Below are positions 16,898 to 24,311 of a stretch of 64,000 bases of DNA, piece after piece (positions within the stretch are counted from its first letter, which is position 1; every line of letters starts with the position of its first letter). A program made the translations under genes and the position numbers. Below the pieces are notes generated by a model. It made no database searches. It was not told the DNA's origin and saw nothing but the letters and a program-made list of their open reading frames with translations. The DNA lies in assembly GCA_910578665.1 (NCBI GenBank), contig CAJTQU010000007.1, positions 1 through 64,000 on the forward strand, given 5' to 3'. This stretch comes from an uncultured Muribaculaceae bacterium (GTDB taxonomy: Bacteria; Bacteroidota; Bacteroidia; Bacteroidales; Muribaculaceae).

Positions 16898-19711
16898 CTA
16901 TTTTTTGATAACCATGCGCGCCAGTTCGCCCACCCAGAGCACTATGGAAGTTGCGGCCATTATTATCAGCCAGTCCATGGCTTTAAGTGGTTCCACGCTA
17001 AAGAACCGGCCCCCGAACTGCACTATGGCTATCTGTCCTGCCAGAATAACAAAAGCTATAACCATAAAGCCGCTGCATCCTTTGAAATGCAATGCGGAAC
17101 GCCCTGTCCCGAATGCCCGGGCATTAAACATGTTCCAGAACTGCAGGAAAACAAATATTGTGAAAAACAGCGACAGTTCGTAGCCGCTCAGGCCGTTGTC
17201 CGCACCCAGTGGCAGACGCCCTGTCTCTGTAAGGCTGTGCAGGTCGGTATGGTCAAAATAATATAGAAGTCCGAACAAGAACACAAATAAAAGACCGCCC
17301 ACTCCGGCAATAAACCACGACATTGCGCGGCTTATGATAAAGGACTGGCGCCGACGCGGCTTTTCCCTCATCACGGCTGCTGACGGCGGCAGCGATGCAA
17401 GGGCCATTGCGGCAAAAGTATCCATTATAAGATTCACCCACAACATCTGGGTGACAGTAAGGGGTGATTCAGTCCCCATAAAAGCTCCGCAGAGCACTAT
17501 GAGGCTTGCGACCACATTGACTGTCAACTGAAACAATATGAAGCGCTGTATATTGCGGTACAGCGACCTGCCCCACATGACCGCGCGCCCTATCGAAGAA
17601 AACGAATTGTCTATTATAGTTATGTCTGACGCCTCTTTGGCCACAGAGGTGCCGTCACCCATCGACAAACCCACATGAGCAGCTTTCAAAGCAGGAGCGT
17701 CATTCGTACCGTCTCCTGTCACAGCCACCACCTCGCCGTTATGCTGCAATGCCTCGACAAGGCGTTTCTTATCCATCGGCCTGGCTCGCGCTATAATCTT
17801 AAGTCCGCCTACCCTACGGCACAATTCTTCATCAGACAGGGCGCCAAATTCGACACCCGTTATAATGCCGTCAGAACCGTCCGCGCTATCATCCCACAGA
17901 CCTATCTGCCGGCCTATCTCTTTAGCCGTACCGGGAGTGTCGCCGGTCACTATCTTTACGTTCACGCCGGCGTCCATAACTTCCCTGACAGCTTCCGGCA
18001 CATCGGCACGCACTGGATCGGAAATAGCAGCTATACCCATAAAGACAAGACCGCCTGCATCCATCCCTCCGCCAGCTATCGGATTGGCTTCCGGTGAAAG
18101 CTCCATATATGCGAACCCCAGTGTGCGCATAGCCTGGTCCTGGTAGGCCTGCAACAACCTGTCTATCTCCTGCCTGTCTACGCCGGAGGTAACGCTACAC
18201 ATACCGAAAACTATCTCCGGAGCGCCTTTCACATACAGCATCCTGCGTCCGGTGAAAGAGTCTGCAACCGTAGCCATATATTTACGTTCGGTAGAGAACG
18301 GAAGCTCGGCCACCACGGCCGCACCGTCACGCAGACGCGCATAGTCGGCACCGCGTCCGCGAAGCCACAGCAGCAGCGCTCCCTCGGTAGGATTGCCGAG
18401 CACCGCCGGATGTCCGTCTGAAAAATCCAACTGCGCAGTAGAGTTGACCGCGATACCCTCATACAGGACCTCTTCACGAATATCTCCGAAAAAATTTGTC
18501 TTATAGACCTGCATCTGGTTCTGCGTGAGCGTACCAGTCTTATCCGTGCATATCACAGTTGCGGCACCCATTGTCTCGCAGGCATGCATCTTGCGCACCA
18601 GATTGCTGGTCTTCAGCATACGCCTCATAGAATAAGCCAGCGACAACGTAACTGCCATCGGCAGTCCTTCGGGCACAGTTACCACGATAAGCGCCACGGC
18701 TATCATAAGCGTCTGTAACGTATATGACAGCAATACCGATATATCTTCCGAACCCGGATGCAGCGTATAAAAGAACATAACGGCCATAGCGATGAACGCG
18801 CCCAGACATGACACCATCGAAAGCACCCGTGCCCATGTCTTCATACGTGAGAAACGGAACATGACAATCCATAACAACAATGCCACCGGCACAGCCAAAG
18901 TCAGAGCCACAGGCGCCCAGTCAAGAAAGACCAACAATTTCCCCACTATGATTATCCCACCGAGTATGTAGCTAGCATTAGAAATCATAAGTCCCAGTCT
19001 GTCAAGCTGCTCGGTAAGCGGGGTTCTGACACTGTCATCTATCTGCGCCGCTTCAAACACCTTGCCGTTCTCCGTACTGTCGCCCACGGCCGTCACCCTC
19101 ATAATGCCGTGGCCCTCCATCACCTTGGTACCTCTCAGCACATGATTTGACGGAAACGTGGCCTCATCGTCAAACTCTCCGGGATCGGTTGTCTTGCGGC
19201 ACATCGGCTCGCCTGTAAGAGTAGACTCATCCACACTAAGCGTGACGGCTCTCAACAGTTCGCCGTCGGCAGGCACCTCGCAACCGGTGCCGAGTATCAC
19301 TATATCCCCAACTACAATATCGCGTTTTGGAACCTGCCGGGGATGCCCGTTGCGGATAACGTCCACAGGCTCATCGTCATTCACCTGGTTGAGCACCTCA
19401 AACTCACGGTCTGCCTTAAGTTCAAAAATAAAACCGAGACCGGTAGCAAGCAATATGGCCATAATTATGCCGACCGGCTCGAAAAAGGCCGTCGCTCCGG
19501 CTCCCAGCCCGAAATACTCATAGAAAGATATACATATAGATAAGAATCCGGCTATCAGCAATATCACGATAAGCGGATCCTTGAATTTTTCAAGAAAAAG
19601 CTTCCACAACGGTGCTTTTTGGGGCGGAGTCAGTATATTCCCACCATACCGGGCACGGCTCGCCGCCACCTGGGCGTCGCTCAGCCCCGTCAGATTCTCA
19701 TGTTCCGTCAT
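16898..19711 (-). CDS. P-type calcium-translocating ATPase (PMCA-like)
   Basis: A 937-aa inner-membrane cation pump. It has the phosphorylation motif DKTGTLT with D390, the actuator motif 'LTGEP', the 'PEGLPMAVTLSLA' membrane segment upstream of D390 typical of Ca2+ pumps, the 'KGAPE' nucleotide-domain motif, the hinge 'TGDGTNDAPALK', and a C-terminal cation-ATPase domain with four to six helices. An N-terminal cation_ATPase_N-like region ('LSDAQVAASRARYGGN') precedes it. Full length for the family. It likely exports Ca2+; substrate assignment rests on family resemblance. The promoter is in the divergent region shared with the pullulanase gene. Confidence 0.88.
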   Translation of the reverse strand: MTEHENLTGLSDAQVAASRARYGGNILTPPQKAPLWKLFLEKFKDPLIVILLIAGFLSICISFYEYFGLGAGATAFFEPVGIIMAILLATGLGFIFELKADREFEVLNQVNDDEPVDVIRNGHPRQVPKRDIVVGDIVILGTGCEVPADGELLRAVTLSVDESTLTGEPMCRKTTDPGEFDDEATFPSNHVLRGTKVMEGHGIMRVTAVGDSTENGKVFEAAQIDDSVRTPLTEQLDRLGLMISNASYILGGIIIVGKLLVFLDWAPVALTLAVPVALLLWIVMFRFSRMKTWARVLSMVSCLGAFIAMAVMFFYTLHPGSEDISVLLSYTLQTLMIAVALIVVTVPEGLPMAVTLSLAYSMRRMLKTSNLVRKMHACETMGAATVICTDKTGTLTQNQMQVYKTNFFGDIREEVLYEGIAVNSTAQLDFSDGHPAVLGNPTEGALLLWLRGRGADYARLRDGAAVVAELPFSTERKYMATVADSFTGRRMLYVKGAPEIVFGMCSVTSGVDRQEIDRLLQAYQDQAMRTLGFAYMELSPEANPIAGGGMDAGGLVFMGIAAISDPVRADVPEAVREVMDAGVNVKIVTGDTPGTAKEIGRQIGLWDDSADGSDGIITGVEFGALSDEELCRRVGGLKIIARARPMDKKRLVEALQHNGEVVAVTGDGTNDAPALKAAHVGLSMGDGTSVAKEASDITIIDNSFSSIGRAVMWGRSLYRNIQRFILFQLTVNVVASLIVLCGAFMGTESPLTVTQMLWVNLIMDTFAAMALASLPPSAAVMREKPRRRQSFIISRAMSWFIAGVGGLLFVFLFGLLYYFDHTDLHSLTETGRLPLGADNGLSGYELSLFFTIFVFLQFWNMFNARAFGTGRSALHFKGCSGFMVIAFVILAGQIAIVQFGGRFFSVEPLKAMDWLIIMAATSIVLWVGELARMVIKK

Positions 19712-19736
19712 TGTAACCAGGTTAATTTAAGAAGCG

Positions 19737-19744
19737 CAAAATTA
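19737..19744 (-). promoter_or_regulatory. Probable -7 box for the P-type ATPase gene
   Basis: Read leftward, TAATTTTG matches TAnnTTTG about 25 bp before the ATPase start. The nearest TTTG upstream is 23 bp away, longer than usual, so the -33 element is uncertain. Confidence 0.45.
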
Positions 19745-19833
19745 CTAAAAATTTCGTGAGAGAAAATCAAAACATCGCAATAATCATATTAAATACACGT
19801 TAGCCAAATAAGAAGTACGCGTGCGCGTGCAGA

Positions 19834-19870
19834 GATGCCCGGCTATAACGCAGTGACACAACAGGGCATC
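19834..19870 (+). promoter_or_regulatory. Inverted repeat in the pullulanase upstream region
   Basis: GATGCCC (19834-19840) and GGGCATC (19864-19870) are perfect 7-bp arms 23 bp apart, ending about 30 bp before the chosen pullulanase start. A 16-base alternating purine-pyrimidine tract (19816-19831) lies just upstream. It could be an operator for sugar-responsive control or an RNA hairpin. Confidence 0.3.
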
Positions 19871-19900
19871 GGCATGATTCTTTATTCTAAACCAATTTTT

Positions 19901-21928
19901 ATGAAATTCAGAAACATCGTTATGTCCGCAGCGACCACGGCCATGCTGCTGGGCGGCACTGCTGCCACGGCCTATGGCCAAAACACATTTGACATGCAAT
20001 TTGCCGGCTATCCGGCATACAACGGCACCGATCTGGGACTAGCCGTAGATTCAAAAGGGACCAGCTTCAAACTGTGGAGTCCGCAAGCAGAACGCGTGCG
20101 TGTCAACCTGTACGATGACGGCCGCACCGGAAAACCGTTCAAGACAATAGATATGTCTCTGGACAATTCCACAGGCGTATGGTCCTGCTCAGTACCGGGC
20201 CAGCTCTACGGCAAATTCTATACCTTCCAGATCTTCCAACACGGCAAATGGCATGACGAAACTCCCGGCATATGGGCAAAAGCTGTAGGCGTCAACGGCC
20301 GGCGTGCCGCGATAATAGATTTTAAAAAGACTACTCCAGAGAACTGGGAGAACGACAAGGGACCGGAGGTGCGCCACTTCACAGACGTGGTATTGTATGA
20401 GATGCACCATCGCGACATGAGCCTGCATCCCTCTTCGGGTATTGCCAACAAAGGCAAATTTCTGGCACTCACGGAGCCTGGCACCACTTCGCCCCAGGGA
20501 GAAAAGACAGGTATAGACCATCTGAAAGAACTCGGGGTGACGCATGTGCATATCCTGCCATCATATGACTATAATTCCGTAGACGAGGCAAACCTGCCGG
20601 CTAACCAGTATAACTGGGGATATGACCCTCAGAACTATAACGTTCCCGAAGGTTCATATTCCACTAATCCGTCTGATCCTTACGCCCGTGTGCGAGAAAT
20701 GAAGCAGATGGTAAAAGCTCTGCATGACGCAGGCATCGGAGTGGTAATGGACGTGGTATACAACCATACGGCGGAAAACGACGGCTCTAACTTGGAACTT
20801 ACCGCGCCCGGTTATTATTACCGCCATCGCGAGGACGGAAGCTGGAGCGATGCTTCTGGCTGCGGCAACGAGACGGCCTCAGACCGGGAACAAATGGCAA
20901 ATTTCATAGTAAACTCAGTGAAATACTGGGCCGAAGAATACCATATCGATGGTTTCCGTTTCGACCTTATGGCCATACATGACACAGAGACCATGGACCG
21001 TGTGGCCAGAGAATTGAAACAGCTGCGCCCGGGCATATTCATATACGGCGAAGGATGGACTGCTGGCGATTCTCCTCTGGAGCCGGAACGCCGCGCCCTG
21101 AAAGAGAATGTGGCTAAGATGAACGGTATAGCCGTGTTCTCCGATGATATACGCGATGCTGTCAAAGGACATTATTCCGATGCTGCCGACCGCGGATTCG
21201 CATCAGGCAAGCCAGGCAGCGAGGAAACAGTCAAGATAGGAATAGTAGGCGCGACAGCACATCCGCAGGTAAATTACAAGAAAGGCAACAATTCCAAATT
21301 CCCCTATGCCCAATCGCCGGAAATGATTGTGAACTATGTAAGCTGCCATGACGACCTCACACTGACCGACAAGCTGCTTAAGTCCATGCCGGAAGCTACC
21401 GAGGCAGAACGTCTGGCTGTGGCAAAACTCGCACAGACAATAGTCTTCACCTCGCAGGGCACACCATTTATGTTTGCCGGCGAAGAGGTGTTCCGTGACA
21501 AAAAGGGAGTGCACAACTCTTACAAAAGTCCTGACTCAGTCAATGCCATAGACTGGAACCAGAAAGCACGGTACCGCGACCAGTTTGATTATTATAAGAA
21601 CCTTATAGCGCTGCGCAAGGCACATCCGGCGTTCCGCATGACCAGTGCCGAGCAGATAGCAAAACATCTGAAATTCGATAAAATCAATTCAGACAGGCAA
21701 CCCAACCTTATCAGCTATTCGCTCACAGACCATGCCAACGGTGATGAGTGGAAAGAAATCAAGGTTGTATTTAACGGTGCGGACCACGCGCAGACAGTCA
21801 GTATAAAGAAAGGGGACTGGGCCGTGATAGCCCGTGACGGCAAAATAGATCCTGCCGGAATAGGCCAGTCCGACGGCGGAAACATAGAGGTGGCACCACG
21901 TTCGGCTTTGATAATGGCACGCCGCTAA
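19901..21928 (+). CDS. pulA: Secreted type I pullulanase (GH13)
   Basis: A 675-aa alpha-glucan debranching enzyme. A longer frame begins at 19835, but ATG 19901 starts a clean signal peptide (MKFRNIVMSAATTAMLLGG, cleaved near residues 25-27) and is chosen. An N-terminal CBM48-like domain ('FKLWSPQAERVRVNLYDDG') is followed by the GH13 barrel with the type I signature YNWGYDP and the four conserved regions: MDVVYNHT (about 284), GFRFDLM (nucleophile Asp, about 350), GEGWT (acid/base Glu, about 380) and SCHDDLT (about 480; HDD where HDN is common). It cleaves alpha-1,6 bonds in pullulan or limit dextrins. No lipobox was seen, so a periplasmic or surface location is inferred. The next gene follows after 21 bp. 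Confidence 0.88.
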   Translation: MKFRNIVMSAATTAMLLGGTAATAYGQNTFDMQFAGYPAYNGTDLGLAVDSKGTSFKLWSPQAERVRVNLYDDGRTGKPFKTIDMSLDNSTGVWSCSVPGQLYGKFYTFQIFQHGKWHDETPGIWAKAVGVNGRRAAIIDFKKTTPENWENDKGPEVRHFTDVVLYEMHHRDMSLHPSSGIANKGKFLALTEPGTTSPQGEKTGIDHLKELGVTHVHILPSYDYNSVDEANLPANQYNWGYDPQNYNVPEGSYSTNPSDPYARVREMKQMVKALHDAGIGVVMDVVYNHTAENDGSNLELTAPGYYYRHREDGSWSDASGCGNETASDREQMANFIVNSVKYWAEEYHIDGFRFDLMAIHDTETMDRVARELKQLRPGIFIYGEGWTAGDSPLEPERRALKENVAKMNGIAVFSDDIRDAVKGHYSDAADRGFASGKPGSEETVKIGIVGATAHPQVNYKKGNNSKFPYAQSPEMIVNYVSCHDDLTLTDKLLKSMPEATEAERLAVAKLAQTIVFTSQGTPFMFAGEEVFRDKKGVHNSYKSPDSVNAIDWNQKARYRDQFDYYKNLIALRKAHPAFRMTSAEQIAKHLKFDKINSDRQPNLISYSLTDHANGDEWKEIKVVFNGADHAQTVSIKKGDWAVIARDGKIDPAGIGQSDGGNIEVAPRSALIMARR

Positions 21929-21949
21929 TCCACACGCACAGACAGGAAG

Positions 21950-22282
21950 ATGGACAGCAAAAGGTATACCGACACTCTCGGCAGGTCGCAGATTCGCGGA
22001 CTGCTGATCTTGCTAGCCCTTGCCCTGTCTGTGCTCGCCATAACACTATACAGACGGCCCGTTCCGCAACCTGGCGAAAAGATAGACCCTGCCGTCATGG
22101 CAGAATTTGAGCGTATCACCGCATTCTCCGACACATCCAGACATACTGGCAAACAATATGTAAAAAAGGACCGGCCTGCAAAACAAAAAAACAAACACAA
22201 AAAAAAGAAAGGCCACACCGACCCGGCGGATGTCAGCCCGGCACGCGACATAACCACAGAACAGGTATCCGGACATTACTGA
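21950..22282 (+). CDS. Small single-TM protein with Lys-rich tail, unknown
   Basis: A 110-aa protein: a short polar N-terminus, one hydrophobic helix (about 17-35), then a soluble region containing a dense Lys/His block (KQKNKHKKKKGH, about 80-91). No family was recognised. The 21-bp gap to the pullulanase gene suggests co-transcription. The basic segment could contact nucleic acid or acidic polymers, but that is speculation. Confidence 0.5.
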   Translation: MDSKRYTDTLGRSQIRGLLILLALALSVLAITLYRRPVPQPGEKIDPAVMAEFERITAFSDTSRHTGKQYVKKDRPAKQKNKHKKKKGHTDPADVSPARDITTEQVSGHY

Positions 22283-22294
22283 CACAGATAGCAA

Positions 22295-22312
22295 ATACCC
22301 CGGACAGGGTAT
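22295..22312. promoter_or_regulatory. Short inverted repeat before the RIC-LuxR gene
   Basis: ATACCC (22295-22300) and GGGTAT (22307-22312) flank CGGACA. It lies about 20 bp upstream of the -7 box of the regulator gene, where an autoregulatory operator could sit. Confidence 0.3.
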
Positions 22313-22334
22313 GGCACAGCCGTGACAAATTATG

Positions 22335-22342
22335 TAATTTTG
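22335..22342 (+). promoter_or_regulatory. -7 box very close to the regulator start codon
   Basis: TAATTTTG matches TAnnTTTG and ends 5 bp before the ATG at 22348. With usual spacing, transcription would start at or next to the ATG, implying a leaderless message. No TTTG -33 box is visible at the usual distance. Confidence 0.45.
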
Positions 22343-22347
22343 CAGCC

Positions 22348-23304
22348 ATGGAACAATATCTGCCATCGCACCGCATGCGCGACATAATAACTGACAACAC
22401 ATTGCTGCTGCCGGCTCTGAGCAGGTTCGGCATACCTCTTGGTTTCGGAGACAGCCCGGTGGCCGACGTATGCCATACCCATAATGTAGACTGCCAGACA
22501 TTTCTGGCCGTGGCAAACTTCATAAGTGGCAAACCGAGCGAGGCATTCACGATATCGACAGCATCGCTGACAAATTATCTCAGACAGGCTCACGAATACT
22601 TCCTCAACTATGCGCTGCCGGGCATCAGGCGCAAACTCATCGAGGCTATAAGCACAGGAGTGCCGGGAGACATGAGCTTTCTGCTATTAAAATTCTATGA
22701 CGAATATGCTGACGAAGTACGCCGCCACATGGAGTATGAAAACACCCACGTGTTTTCATATGTCGACGCCCTGCTGCAGGGACAGCGCGACCCGGCTTTC
22801 AATATAGAACAGTTCAGGAGCAACCACCACCCTATAGCCGAAAAGCTGAAAGAGATGAAAGAAATTTTCATCTGCCATTTCCATGCCGACGGCGCACGTG
22901 TCGACTTACTTAATTCAGTGCTTTTCGACATCATAACCTGCGAACGCGACATAACCATGCACTGTAATGTGGAAGACAGCCTCTTCATACCATCGGTAGA
23001 AAGTCTTGAACAGGCTCTGGAGGAAAAGGGCCGTCCGCTACCGGATTCTCCAAAGCTTGACAACAACGGCGACATAGAGCTGACAGCACGCGAGAAAGAC
23101 ATTGTGACAGCTATAGCCAGGGGCCTTTCCAACAAAGAAATTGCCGACTCTCTGTTTATATCCATACACACAGTGGCCACACACCGCCGCAACATATGCG
23201 CCAAACTCAACATCCACAGCGCCTCAGGCATGACCATATTCGCCATACTGCACGGCCTCATAAGCATGGAGGAGGCAGACCGGCTGTTGCAAAACAAAAA
23301 TTAA
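22348..23304 (+). CDS. Hemerythrin-like (RIC/ScdA-type) di-iron domain fused to LuxR HTH
   Basis: A 318-aa protein. Residues 1-215 follow the layout of RIC proteins (YtfE/ScdA). The candidate ligands H82, H127, E131, H160, H205 and E209 match in kind, and nearly in spacing, YtfE H84, H129, E133, H160, H204 and E208. The ScdA_N Cys-Cys pair is absent. Residues 242-305 are a LuxR-type HTH ('LTAREKDIVTAIARGLSNKEIADSL', split here as LTAREKDIV and GLSNKEIADSL). It probably senses NO, O2 or iron-centre damage and regulates transcription directly. It lacks a receiver domain. Targets are unknown. Confidence 0.8.
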   Translation: MEQYLPSHRMRDIITDNTLLLPALSRFGIPLGFGDSPVADVCHTHNVDCQTFLAVANFISGKPSEAFTISTASLTNYLRQAHEYFLNYALPGIRRKLIEAISTGVPGDMSFLLLKFYDEYADEVRRHMEYENTHVFSYVDALLQGQRDPAFNIEQFRSNHHPIAEKLKEMKEIFICHFHADGARVDLLNSVLFDIITCERDITMHCNVEDSLFIPSVESLEQALEEKGRPLPDSPKLDNNGDIELTAREKDIVTAIARGLSNKEIADSLFISIHTVATHRRNICAKLNIHSASGMTIFAILHGLISMEEADRLLQNKN

Positions 23305-23324
23305 AACAATAGAAACCACTTTAT

Positions 23325-23355
23325 TTTGCTGTTTGCTAAAAAATTAGTAATTTTG
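23325..23355 (+). promoter_or_regulatory. Promoter of rpsO
   Basis: TTTG (23325-23328), 19 bp, TAATTTTG (23348-23355): a full Bacteroidetes consensus. It implies a 5' leader of about 125 nt. Confidence 0.75.
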
Positions 23356-23378
23356 CACCGCTTTCCTGACAAGAATTC

Positions 23379-23420
23379 GGATGAAGCATCCTGCCACCGG
23401 CTTAGAGATCGCAAAATCTC
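23379..23420 (+). promoter_or_regulatory. Structured 5' leader of rpsO
   Basis: Two small hairpins lie in the leader: GGATG/CATCC (23379-23391, loop AAG) and GAGAT/ATCTC (23405-23420, loop CGCAAA). S15 represses its own translation by binding its leader in several phyla, so an autoregulatory role is plausible. No specific known motif was matched. Confidence 0.4.
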
Positions 23421-23488
23421 GTGACAGACACCGCTTCCGCAAGATTCTTTCCGGCAAGTAATGTTAAATTTATAAAATCTGAAAAATC

Positions 23489-23764
23489 ATGCACTTAAGC
23501 ACTGAAGAAAAGCAAGCCATTTTTGAAAAGTACGGCCAGGGAAAGAACGACACAGGCAGCCCCGAAAGCCAGATCGCACTGTTCTCCATACGTATCAAGC
23601 ACCTCACAGAGCACCTTAAGCAGAACCACAAGGACTACACCACAGCTCGTGCTCTGAAGTCACTCGTAGGCCAGCGCAGAAGCCTGCTCGACTACCTGAT
23701 CCGCAAGGACATCAACCGTTACCGTGCCATCATTGCTAAGAAAGAACTCGGTATACGTAAGTAA
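23489..23764 (+). CDS. rpsO: Ribosomal protein S15
   Basis: A 91-aa primary 16S rRNA-binding protein of the 30S platform. Full-length match: N-terminal 'LSTEEKQAIFEKYGQGKNDTGSPESQIA' pattern, the 'RIKHLTEHLKQNHKDY' helix and 'LVGQRRSLLDYL', ending IIAKKELGIRK. Monocistronic: it has its own promoter and a terminator 43 bp after the stop. Confidence 0.96.
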   Translation: MHLSTEEKQAIFEKYGQGKNDTGSPESQIALFSIRIKHLTEHLKQNHKDYTTARALKSLVGQRRSLLDYLIRKDINRYRAIIAKKELGIRK

Positions 23765-23806
23765 CATACGGCCCTGTGCCACAGTTACAACAAACGAAAA
23801 GATAAC

Positions 23807-23839
23807 AAATCCCGATGCAGTTGTGCTGTGTCGGGATTT
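23807..23839 (+). terminator. Terminator of rpsO
   Basis: AAATCCCGA (23807-23815) pairs with TCGGGATTT (23831-23839) around a 15-nt loop that can pair further. A T-rich tail follows. Confidence 0.65.
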
Positions 23840-23908
23840 ATTATGCACGTCTTCCACCCATGTTAAAGATTAAATTTTGTTAAATACTACAACATCCATA
23901 TATAAACA

Positions 23909-23940
23909 CTTGTATTATAAAGAAAAACAGATTATCTTTG
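23909..23940 (+). promoter_or_regulatory. Promoter of a short leader or small RNA
   Basis: CTTG (23909-23912), 20 bp, TATCTTTG (23933-23940) fits the Bacteroidetes consensus. The predicted start is near 23947. Confidence 0.6.
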
Positions 23941-23946
23941 CATAGT

Positions 23947-24010
23947 TTTTCATGGTATTAGATTTTAAGGTTAATATTGATTGGTTGTCGCGATGACAAT
24001 CAATTTTTTT
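23947..24010 (+). ncRNA. Short RNA with 14-codon frame and intrinsic terminator
   Basis: From the predicted start the RNA contains ATG at 23952 opening a 14-codon frame (MVLDFKVNIDWLSR) that ends at TGA 23994-23996, inside a terminator hairpin: 23979-23989 pairs with 23995-24005 (loop GCGAT), followed by a T-run to 24010. The block beginning CATGGTATTAGATTTTAAGG resembles a leader I recall seeing upstream of other Bacteroidales genes, which I could not check. It may be a stand-alone small RNA or an attenuating leader for cls 300 bp downstream. Whether the frame is translated is unknown. Confidence 0.45.
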
Positions 24011-24052
24011 ATGTCCATACAGCATATTATTTACCAGTTACAAAAACTCAAT

Positions 24053-24172
24053 AGTTCGGTAAAATTTGCATATTCAATTGAATATCAATAAGATACAACA
24101 ACAATTCAATATCAATGCAAACTATTGTGTATCAGTGCGATACAGCTATGCCTGCTCAAAAATTACCGAACT
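24053..24172. repeat. Repeat cluster bounded by an inverted repeat
   Basis: AGTTCGGTAA (24053-24062) and TTACCGAACT (24163-24172) form 10-bp perfect inverted ends. Between them are a 16-bp perfect palindrome ATATTCAATTGAATAT (24070-24085) and three degenerate direct copies beginning TATCA(A/G)T at 24083, 24110 and 24130. No coding potential. It could be a regulator array for cls or a decayed small mobile repeat. Confidence 0.4.
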
Positions 24173-24311
24173 GTTGAAAACTATAAAGCCGCAAAATTCA
24201 AATACAAGAAATGCAGGCTGAAAATTACTGCTTAATGAAAAAATAACGGAAAAGATAGAGCACATTCCAGAAATTTTATGTAAATTGCATGCTGTTTCGG
24301 AAACGTGCACA

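Larger units (their letters stand above)
23765..24311. other. 547-bp intergenic region between rpsO and cls
   Basis: It contains the rpsO terminator, then a compact promoter-leader-hairpin unit (23909-24010), then about 120 bp of repeats bounded by a 10-bp inverted repeat (24053-24172). The last 140 bp before cls are AT-rich with no clear promoter. No protein-coding gene beyond a possible 14-codon leader is supported. Confidence 0.6.

Noticed and set aside
19835..19900. Upstream in-frame start for the pullulanase
   Set aside because: It would put 22 polar residues before a clean signal peptide; ATG 19901 fits an exported enzyme.
21337..21366. Pullulanase inactivated in conserved region IV (HDD where HDN is common)
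   Set aside because: The catalytic His-Asp pair of region IV is kept, and the nucleophile and acid/base residues are intact, so activity is expected.
24285..24311. Upstream in-frame start for cardiolipin synthase
   Set aside because: It adds nine residues not typical of the family before the first helix; ATG 24312 gives the normal N-terminus.
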